This document shows, piece after piece, positions 1 through 7,567 of a stretch of 22,121 bases of DNA; within the stretch, counting starts at the first letter, position 1; every line of letters begins with the position of its first letter. The stretch is taken from assembly GCA_004352715.1 (NCBI GenBank), contig SCFE01000114.1, positions 1,214,561 to 1,236,681 on the forward strand, written 5' to 3'. Source of the DNA: Hofstenia miamia (lineage: Eukaryota > Xenacoelomorpha > Acoela). Made by a program: the position numbers and the translations under genes. Under the pieces are notes generated by a model. The model was not told where the DNA came from and did not search any database. It worked only from the letters and a program-made list of their open reading frames with translations.

Positions 1-54
1 CATTAAGAATACTTCTGCATCTTAAGTTATTTTAGCTTTTAAATATACCTGAGT
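1..54. repeat. 54-bp direct repeat, copy 1 (partner 2317-2370)
   Basis: This opening stretch recurs at 2317-2370 in the same orientation with two mismatches visible by eye. In copy 1 it lies only 12 bp before the 500-bp repeat that starts at 67. In copy 2 the two blocks are separated by about 490 bp that includes a mariner fragment and a single N. No coding potential is seen. Confidence 0.85.
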
Positions 55-66
55 ATGGCGGCTATT

Positions 67-567
67 CAGTAGATGTGGTGAAATTTGGAAAATTGACCCT
101 GTACCACTCGTGGGTAGTCCGCCACCGACGTTGCCATCATTCGTTTTTTTGGGAACATTTTATCAAACCATTTTATATCCTTATGATTTGGTCTGCCGGA
201 TAAAATAGTGGTCAATTTTACATTTTTATGTCATGTTTTAAAAATATGATTTTGAAAGCTTTGATGTAGTATAAAAACTAATGTTATGTTTGATTGTATG
301 ATATGCAAAGTAGCTTCTTTTGTTGATATGATAGAGTCTTCTTCTTTTGAAATATTTATCAAGATTAGATGATGTCCTGATTTGATGTGACAGTTGATGT
401 CAGCTACATGTTATACAGAAAATTTTTCTAAATCTAACTTTTTTAAATAGAGAAACTCATTTTCTAGTTAGTCTGTGAATGTACATTTGCGTTTTGGCAT
501 TTTTGCTCTATGCTACAATTATTTCAAAATTGCTTGCTCTAATTAAACAGAATTCAAAGCATTACAT
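67..567. repeat. Long direct repeat unit, copy 1
   Basis: Almost the whole of this segment recurs at 2863-3296 in the same orientation with only scattered substitutions. Copy 1 is longer because copy 2 lacks two short internal blocks, one after the shared GAAAATTTTTCTA and one after GTCTGTGAATG. I recognise no protein, tRNA or transposon terminus in it. It ends exactly where an (AAT)n tract and an inverted LINE 3' end begin. It could be an unclassified dispersed repeat or a local segmental duplication. Confidence 0.9.
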
Positions 568-591
568 AATAATAATAATAATAATAATAAT
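566..591. repeat. (AAT)n microsatellite, LINE tail
   Basis: About eight AAT units directly abut the inverted LINE 3' end at 600-679. Read on the minus strand, the LINE 3' UTR runs into (ATT)n, which is how several non-LTR retrotransposon clades end in place of poly(A). Confidence 0.85.
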
Positions 592-599
592 CAATGACT

Positions 600-679
600 T
601 TATTTAGCCGCTGAAGGCATACACAACAAGAAATAAAAACAAGTCAAGTTTTACGGCAGCGAGGACAGTCACAGGAGAT
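600..679 (-). mobile_element. LINE 3' UTR fragment, inverted, 5'-truncated
   Basis: The reverse complement matches roughly 1795-1877 of the plus-strand LINE further on, including the blocks CTCGCTGCCGTAAAACTTGA and CCTTCAGCGGCTAAATAAA. Only the last ~80 bp of the element remains. It stops at the single N at 680, beyond which is an AT dinucleotide run, so the truncation may be biological or an assembly join. It belongs to the same family as the ~1075-1882 copy. Confidence 0.85.
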
Positions 680-807
680 NATATATATATATATATTTAA
701 AATGAAGAAGTGTAAAAAGCAAGCAAATCACCTTAAGAGCGAGAACAAAATCTCTCTCTAAAACTGAATTACTAGCATTTCTATATTGTAATAAAATATA
801 AAAATAT
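680..807. other. AT-rich spacer with single N and (AT)n
   Basis: A single ambiguous base at 680 is followed by about 18 bp of alternating AT and then by AT-rich sequence without an open frame of note. The N next to a dinucleotide run suggests an unresolved microsatellite or a contig join. Confidence 0.5.
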
Positions 808-1006
808 GTTAGTGTGTGCGACTAGCAAAGAGAGTGACACTTTATATACTCAGATTTAGCACATAATTGTTTTAAAAGTTGCAATTTAGTGTGCGCGATA
901 AGCAAAGAGAGTGACACTTTCGGTAATAGACCTCTGATTAGAAATTGGAAAATGCATTTTGTATTTTAAGCTAAATGCGTGCTACAAAGTAGAGTGAGGG
1001 ACACTT
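808..1006. repeat. Degenerate tandem repeat, three units of ~80 bp
   Basis: A ~36-bp core resembling TTAGTGTGYGCGAYWAGCAA followed by AGAGAGTGACACTTT occurs near 808-843 and 885-920, and in a more diverged form near 966-1006. The spacing is therefore about 77-86 bp. The cores are better conserved than the spacers. It lies just before the LINE reverse-transcriptase remnant and could be old LINE sequence or an independent minisatellite. Confidence 0.6.
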
Positions 1007-1074
1007 TAATGCACCAGGTTCCTCTAAATCCACGCATGCAAAACTGCTAAGGATATTGGTAGTTCTTTTGCCTC

Positions 1075-1882
1075 CAATATTACCTCTGATTTTGAGCTTT
1101 TGTCTACTTGTTCTTCTGTTAACCATCTTGATTTTAGCCCAACCAAGACATGGGGTATTTCGATTTCTGTATCCCCCCTTCTAATCTGCCTTTCTGTGAA
1201 CTTTTCTCCTCATACTCTTTTTGGAGTTCAAATAGGTCTGGACATGTGTCTTTGCGCCTCCACAAAGCAAAATTCTCACACTTTGCCCCCTTCCGCGAAT
1301 ATTCCCTTTGATTCCTCGGCTGCTGTGAAACTCTATTTGTTCAAGTCCATTCCTCACGCCATTCTTCTCTACGCTTCTCCTTGTTGGTGGCCTTCTCGTG
1401 CCTTGTTCCACTTCATGGAACGGTTCCAGAAGCGGGCTTTCAAATGGATCTCTTCCTTGCCATACAAAAACACTCTTCAAATTCTCCACTCTCCCGCTGT
1501 CACTCTACTTCCATGCCTGTGATCTCCTCCTGTTCAATCGACTGCTCACTCGCAAATTGGATCTTGATCCTTTTGATTTCATTAAGTTCTCTAATTTCCA
1601 CTTCACTCGCTCTGATGATGTTATCACTTTCTCCATTCGTCGTCCCAAGAAACATCGCACCCTTCACTCGTTTTTCAATCGTGCTTGTACTGCTGCTAAT
1701 TACATCTTGACTCTCAACCCTCCAACAGCGATTGATTTCTTTTCCCCGCCACCGAGCTTCCTCTTTGCTGAGCCCTTCTACAATTTTTCATTTCATCTCC
1801 TGGGACTGTCCTCGCTGCCGTAAAACTTGACTTGTTCTTATTTTTTTGTCGTGCATGCCTTCAGCGGCTAAATAAATTACAT
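1075..1882 (+). mobile_element. LINE (non-LTR retrotransposon) 3' part: RT C-terminus and 3' UTR
   Basis: Two overlapping frames encode the end of a LINE reverse transcriptase. The first (about 1086-1490) contains DFELLSTCSSVNHLDFSPTK, matching the region after the catalytic YADD motif, then ILLYASPCWWPS and MERFQKRAFKWISSL, which match the connection after the RT domain. The reading continues in another frame (about 1488-1823) with LYFHACDLLLFNRLL and TLHSFFNRACTAANYI, the usual C-terminal region. A one- or two-base indel near 1490 therefore breaks the ORF. The 5' part, with endonuclease and RT motifs A-C, is missing. The stop near 1821 is followed by a ~60-bp 3' UTR ending in CAGCGGCTAAATAAA. 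The copy is dead. The clade is uncertain (a Jockey/CR1-like group is plausible). Confidence 0.85.
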
Positions 1883-2316
1883 AAATGTCCAATAATTGAT
1901 ATTGAAGGCATATTTTGGCACATTTAATATTAGAATTAATTATAGTGCACAATTAAATCTGACTGGTGTAATAGGTGATGGAGTAGTTATTGTAATAATA
2001 TGCCGAATCAATGTAGTTGTCATATATATATATAATAGGTAATTAAGTCTGAAAATTATGTAATCTCTCAACTGATGCAATTTGCACAATATACTAAAAT
2101 TTGCTTATTTCAATATCAACAATTGTAAATTTCATACGCTTAAAATTATAATATGAAACGCACTAATTAAATAATATTATTAATATTTGAGAAGCAAAAT
2201 TATAATTTCACTATTAAAATTATTTTTAAGATTAATATTAATTAAAAAATACTTGAATTTATTAAGCGAATTCTGCTGAAACTAAGTTTATAATAATTAC
2301 GAAGTACGAGTACGAG
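1883..2316. other. AT-rich intergenic sequence, nothing recognised
   Basis: Very AT-rich sequence with a short (TA)n run near 2024-2036 and no open frame, RNA gene or repeat terminus that I recognise. Confidence 0.5.
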
Positions 2317-2370
2317 CATTAAGAATACTTCTGCATCGTAAGTTATTTTAGCTTTTAAATGTACCTGAGT
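2317..2370. repeat. 54-bp direct repeat, copy 2 (partner 1-54)
   Basis: Matches 1-54 in the same orientation with two mismatches. It shows that the repeat family begins before the 500-bp unit and that extra sequence separates the two blocks here. Confidence 0.85.
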
Positions 2371-2569
2371 TGTAATTAACCTAATCGTAGGCCTTCCAAA
2401 ATAGTGCGATCTGAGGCATTCTGAAGTGGTTTTTGAGTGATATTAAAAATTTATGTAATCATTTATAATGTAATAATTTTAATAAAAATCATTCACAGGT
2501 CAAGTATGTGAATTTCTGTACTGACATGAAAAATTCCATTAGAAATTAGTATTAAGCACAAATTTTGTA

Positions 2570-2861
2570 CAGGGTAAAAAACAACAATTATTCATCAACA
2601 GAATTATTTTATTATCACATGAAACGATACACAAATGTTGCACTGACTAACAGAAGGCTCACCTTCAAATAGATTCGAAGTATCCACCCTTCCCACTGAT
2701 ACACAGCTGCAAGCGTTTCGGGAAATTTTCCGCCATCGACATTCGATCCTACTCTTTACGAATTATCTGCTTCCGAGAATTGAGACTGTTATGAGACTTT
2801 GAGCTGACCATAGCCTCAAGAATTGACCTGATGCTGTATTTCATGGTGTTCAGGTCCGGTG
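2570..2861 (-). mobile_element. mariner-type transposon 3' end, truncated
   Basis: On the minus strand a degraded frame starting at 2859 reads PDLNTMKYSIRSILEA, then EAMVSSKSHNSLNSRKQIIR, and later NFPKRLQLCISGKGGYFESI. This is the C-terminal part of a mariner/IS630-superfamily transposase, including the third catalytic aspartate of the PDLN motif. One premature TAG follows RKE where the family has tryptophan, and some residues before NFPKRL are missing. The stop at 2667-2665 is followed by ~95 bp and a terminus, TACAGGGT on the plus strand at 2568-2575, that fits a mariner inverted-repeat end with TA target. The 5' part is cut at the N at 2862. Not functional. Confidence 0.8.
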
Positions 2862-2862
2862 N

Positions 2863-3296
2863 CAGTAGATGTGGTGAAATTTGGAAAATTGACCCTGTAC
2901 CACTCGTGGGTAGTCCGCCACCGACGTTGCCATCATTCGTTTTTTTGGGAACATTTTATCAAACCATTTTATATCCTTATGATTTGGTCTGCCGGATGAA
3001 ATAGTGATCAATTTTACATTTTTATGTCATGTTTTAAAAATATGATTTTGAAAGCTTTGATGTAGTATAAAAACTAATGTTATGTTTCATTGTATGATAT
3101 GCAAAGTAGCTTCTTTTGTTGATGTGATAGAGTCTTCTTCTTTTCAAATATTTATCAAGATTAGATGATGTCCTGATTTGATGTAACAGTTGATGTCAGC
3201 TACATGTTATACAGAAAATTTTTCTAGTTAGTCTGTGAATGCTAAAATTATTTCAAAATTGCTTGCTCTAATTAAACAGAATTCAAAGCATTACAT
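2863..3296. repeat. Long direct repeat unit, copy 2
   Basis: Direct repeat of 67-567. Relative to copy 1 it lacks about 35 bp after GAAAATTTTTCTA and about 30 bp after GTCTGTGAATG. Both missing blocks are bounded in copy 1 by short matching words (TTTTCTA; ATG), suggesting microhomology-mediated deletions. It begins immediately after the N at 2862. Beyond 3296 the two copies diverge at once, because copy 1 runs into LINE sequence. Confidence 0.9.
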
Positions 3297-5604
3297 ACAT
3301 ATGATTAACTATACTATGTTAAATTTTGATAAACACTACGCAAATCCTGATTTACATGTAACAAGAAATGATTGTGTACATATCTGGAGCATAAGCGATA
3401 TTAGTTTACTGCTGTAAAACACCCAACTCTAAGTTCAAACTGCCGGCAATTCGAGACTGCAGCTTGAACACTGGACATCTGAGAAGTCTGCCTAATAGTA
3501 TTCTGATGAATGGAATACGAAAAATTTATCGTTCGTAATCTTTAGTAGCTATAGAATACTACCTATTAGCATATACCTGTATGTAGTCGGTAAAATTACA
3601 GTTACTTGTATATTACAAACATGTCTAAGGATTTATAAAGATTCCTGGTATTAGTGTTGTGAACTGAAATTGCATAATTGTTGTATCAGTTACAGTTATA
3701 ATATAATTCGAATGAATTGCAGTTGTAGCTCTAATTAATGTACAAAAAATGAAAAAAAATGTTCTTTTTTAGTTCCAATTTTTTTTCATTTGCGGTTTGC
3801 TTCACTAACTTCGAGCGCGTGTGAACTCACTTCAAAAAAGCAGCCGTGTCCATTTTAATTCAGTCATCAATGATTATTGTGTGATTGATATAATAATGAA
3901 TCGATATTATTGAGAACGACAATGAAATTCAAAAACTTCACGGGATTCTATGGTAATTTTCTTACCCACCAATCAACAGCATTATAACACTTCGCTTTGC
4001 TACTAGCAATTCATTCTTTAGATTGAACATTTAAAATGGGGGATGGTGTTATGAATCTCGTAATACAATAATATTTTTTTGGATACATAATAAATTCATT
4101 TGATTTTGTTTGATACGCTAGCATCATATTTTCCTCCTGTTTTAGATTTATTCTAAATAGCACAGTGTATCTTTAACGTTAGTTTTATAATTTTCAAATA
4201 ATTTTCTCTTAGCCTAGTACGAAATTTGGAAATCCTTTGATATCTATGGTTAAATATGATCACTATTTATGGTAAACATCTGTGATAGAAAATATTCCTG
4301 TCCCCAAATGCATGTAAAAATTTACTTTTTTCAAAAAAATTAATATTTTCGTAAAAACTTTAAATTCATTCCATTCCGTACATTGTGTTCAGATAGTAAA
4401 GTTATCTAAAGCTCATGCAGCAAAAACGGCGCTCCGTAGTTCTTGAGCATTTCGACTATAGTTTAGTCATCATTAGAAATTGTGATATTTATGGGAAATT
4501 GAATGAGATTTTACAATGGCGCTATAAAAAGTTATTAATACAAATAGAGTAATCTTATGTTTTTTGTCTATTTAATAACATTGGTTTTTAATGATTTAAA
4601 AAAAATTAAATAAAACTTCTATTTTCCATTCTTATGTTATAGTGATTGAAAATATAAATCTAACACCATCAAATTTCTTTCCAATAGAATAATGAGGTTA
4701 TCATCAACCTATCAATTAATGATATTTTTAGATATAACTCAGAGATCGTTTTTTTAAATAAACTATTTTTGCATGGATCTTTTCTTAAAATTGTTCTGCA
4801 AATTTTGACGAAAAATTATGATGTCTTCCTAACATATACTTCCCGCTTTGCACGCCAAAAAAATTATTCCTTCCTTCTTTGTTCCTCTTTTTGCGCACAT
4901 TTTTTGTAAAAGTATTGAAAACACTGGTTGAGAATACACATATTAAATACAAAACAAAAACCGGACTTCTTTCAAAAGAGATTTTCAGTTAAGATAGTTT
5001 TGTATAAACCAGCAAGATCTTCTCAAGATCTACTCCTTTGTTCGGTGCTCTTTTGTTCCTCGCTTTAATTTTGTAATCCGTGTTCGTTCCTTATTTATTA
5101 TAAATGTTCTTTCTAGTATATTTGTATTGTTTATTATTTTCTATTGTATTAACCTCCATTACGGTCTTTTCGTTATTATTCAAATACTTTTCCAAAATCT
5201 TTATTCCAACAGTCTATTTTTGCATAACCTGTACTTTTCGTAAACCTCTTTTCTGAGAATTTTCTCCCGAGCTGATGACTTTCAAAATCGTTTTAAACTT
5301 TTTATTAGCGGTTCTTGCTTCTTCAATCATCAACTTTATCTTTTTAAAAATGTAAATTTGATAAATGTGCTATTCACAACTGTAGAATTAATCAACTTGT
5401 CATTTTTATGGTAATTTGTTACTTCCAAAAGCAATTGTTTTCGGAAAATTTAGTCTATTTTAAGCGATCAAAAAACATGCATCTGTGGCACATCAATATT
5501 TAGAGGTTTTGGAACCAATGAATCAAATCTATCACTATAATTGCTTGTTATTTAGATTTCTCTAGTATTTTGCATAAAAATTCATTTGAAATATATTTTA
5601 GGGC
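3297..5604. other. Intergenic sequence upstream of BCAS2, nothing recognised
   Basis: About 2.3 kb of AT-rich sequence. The open frame at 3235-3417 straddles the repeat boundary and has no family I recognise. I find no tRNA, no transposase or RT motif and no exon series. It presumably contains the BCAS2 promoter, and perhaps a 5' UTR intron or outron whose acceptor lies at 5600-5601, but no core promoter element can be assigned with confidence. Confidence 0.5.
5600..5601 (+). promoter_or_regulatory. Splice acceptor directly before BCAS2 ATG
   Basis: TATATTTTAG ends 3 nt before the start codon, in the same form as the real acceptors of the downstream introns. It is either the 3' end of a 5' UTR intron or a spliced-leader trans-splice site. 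The sequence cannot separate these. Confidence 0.5.
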
Positions 5605-7185
5605 ATGGGCGATTCTGAACGGGTGTATATTGACGCCCTTCCTTACTTTGATGCGGGCTATGATGAACCCGGAGTGCGGGAGGCTGCGCTAGCTTTGATA
5701 GATGAAGAATGCAGACGCTATCGTCCTACAAAAAATTATCTGGATCACTTACCTCTCATAGACACGTCTAAGTAATTTTTTTTTGAAATTTTATTTGATA
5801 TAACTTAGGTTGGAAATTATAGTTTTTAAATTTTGTTTAATTGCAATTATTTGAGAAAAACGATCTTTTGTACCTAGTTAAATTTTATTTAGCTTAAGTT
5901 ATGTTTAGGTTTGAAACTGAAGTTTTTCGTACAGAAATGGAGCGTGTCGCCGCTCGACAGCCAATGGAGCTTCTTAATATGAAGCGGTGTGAGCTGCCTG
6001 GTCCTCCTGCTGGTCAGAAAAGTGATTTGGGCGCATGGGCAGAATCTCTACGCAATTCGCAGGCTCAGTTGGAACATCAGTCAACTCGTTTAGTAAACTT
6101 AAATCTTCTTGCTCGTTATGGGACTAATGCTTGGAAAACTTATTGCTCATACCTTGAGTCTCTTGTCGATCAATTACAGAAGCAACACACTACTATTCGC
6201 TCATCGATTCAAGTAAATCTGAGTTTGCTTTATTTAAGACAACATGCATTATGCAATGTAGTACATGCATTTGTTATGTTAATATTATTCGATTTAGGAA
6301 ATAAATTGGGAACGAAAATCTGAACAGCAAGATGCTGGAAGCCGGTTAACCGCCCTTGAAGCAGAATTCACAAGCTTAGTCGACAGTAACTTTCGCTTAG
6401 AGGATGTTTGTCAGCAAATGGAATCGCGAGCCAGTAGTTTGCGTGCAGAAGAGGCTTCTTTTCGAGAAATGAGCGAGCATATGGCCAAAGAAGCAGAAAA
6501 GAAGCGTAGGCAGGTTGAAAATCAAATGGAATCCGCAGAACGAGAAGAAAAGAGAAAGATCGGTGCAGAACAAAGACAACGTCGAAATGAAATGCGGGTT
6601 CACAAGCAACTCGAAAGTCAAAACGATGGGTTCATCGATGACGACGAGGTTGGTTTGTTTCTTCAGTAAAAAATTATAAATCTTTTTTTTTTAAATTGCT
6701 AGGTTTTAGGCTAGTCATACCAGACTTGTCAACGAGCCGAGCTTGAGCACAGTATTTGATATACAAAGAGCCTATTTTAGGCAAAACAAGTTTATAGTTC
6801 TGCTTGTTAATTTAATTATGGAGATTTTTCTTATTTTTGCAGTCAGTATGCCTTTCCTATAATCTTATTTAAGAAATGTTTATTAAATAATAGGAAGAGT
6901 TATGTAAAAATTATTTGAGCACAATATTTTTAAAAAAATACCTAGCTAAAACGAGCCTCATTCAAAGATTTTATATGGCGAGTCGAGCTGAACTTACACA
7001 AAATTTAAACGAGCCGAGCTTGGAAATGTTGGCTCGTTGGCAAGTCTGAGTCATATCATCTTTGATTCTCGTTAAGTGTGTTTTCTAGCCAAGCTTTAAA
7101 AACTTTATAAGACTTCGCTATAAACTTTTCATTAATATATATATTTTAGGCAAAAGAAGTTCCAGAAAGAATGGACGAATCATAA
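5605..7185 (+). CDS. BCAS2: Pre-mRNA-splicing factor SPF27 / BCAS2 homologue (Prp19 complex)
   Basis: Four exons: 5605-5771, 5909-6212, 6298-6648 and 7150-7185, all with GT-AG introns (137, 85 and 501 nt), giving 285 aa. The N-terminus has the family signature [20 protein letters not shown] (residues 7-26) and [10 protein letters not shown] (37-46). Exon 2 carries [11 protein letters not shown] (71-81), [16 protein letters not shown] and AQLEHQS. Exon 3 opens with EINWERK, matching the start of the C-terminal coiled coil. BCAS2/SPF27 is a small nuclear subunit of the Prp19/CDC5L (NineTeen) complex that activates the spliceosome, so that role is inferred by homology. Human BCAS2 has 225 aa. 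Here the tail from about residue 210 on is a longer, highly charged K/R/E-rich helix ending in an acidic stretch (DDDE) and an 11-residue last exon. A TTTTAG acceptor lies 3 nt before the ATG. AAR2 copy A follows 382 bp after the stop. Confidence 0.94.
6721..7048. mobile_element. MITE-like non-autonomous DNA element (hAT-like) in BCAS2 intron 3
   Basis: A 328-bp element bounded by 18-bp terminal inverted repeats, CAGACTTGYCAACGAGCC, with one mismatch between the ends. It is flanked by an 8-bp target duplication, AGTCATAC on the left (6713-6720) and AGTCATAT on the right (7049-7056). An 8-bp duplication and ends starting CAG fit hAT-superfamily derivatives. A second motif, CGAGCCGAGCTT, occurs near both ends. 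There is no coding capacity. Removing it with one target copy leaves an intron of about 165 nt, close to the size of the other BCAS2 introns, so insertion probably enlarged this intron. Confidence 0.82.
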
Positions 7186-7567
7186 AAAAGGTTGTGGCTC
7201 GATCTATAGAAAGTCAATCCAGTCGATGATTCCTATTGTGAACTTATTTAAGTGCAAGATATATGAATTCCATTTTTGTAGTTTGTCTAGTGTCTTTTAT
7301 ATTTGTCTTACTTTCAAATGCACTGTGCAGCTATAATTCTCATTATTTACTAATAAGTAAAGACAGCGGCGTTATGCAGTAAAATGGCAGTATCGTGGTT
7401 GATAAATTATAGAGCAGATAATTGATGAATCACTCAATACTGTTGAATGAAAATGCTATAAATTGTATTCAGTAACAACTGGCTGTGATATTGTAAATCA
7501 TCAGGCAATGAATCGCCATTTGTCATAATATTATATGTTATTGTCATATCGCAAGTGATTTAGTTAC
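7186..7567. other. BCAS2-AAR2 intergenic region
   Basis: The region contains no canonical AATAAA and ends in GATTTAG 4 nt before the AAR2 start codon. From 7442 on it is part of the inverted duplication and is closely matched by 21997-22121. It would hold the BCAS2 3' UTR and the AAR2 promoter or trans-splice site. Confidence 0.5.
7562..7563 (+). promoter_or_regulatory. Splice acceptor-like TTTAG before AAR2 copy A ATG
   Basis: GTGATTTAG ends 4 nt before the ATG and is identical in copy B (complement of 22001-22002). An in-frame TGA lies just before it, so without splicing the ATG at 7568 is the first possible start. With cis-splicing an upstream exon could lengthen the N-terminus. With trans-splicing this would be the leader addition site. 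Confidence 0.45.

Noticed and set aside
1181-1489. Minus-strand ORF of 102 codons
   Set aside because: Antisense of the LINE reverse-transcriptase remnant, with no recognisable family.
3897-3960. Possible short exon ending in a GTAATT donor (ENDNEIQKLHGIL)
   Set aside because: About 14 codons with no in-frame start or partner exon. Likely chance.
6397-6621. Minus-strand ORF over BCAS2 exon 3
   Set aside because: Shadow of the K/R/E-rich plus-strand coding exon. Its F/L-rich translation is the expected antisense product.
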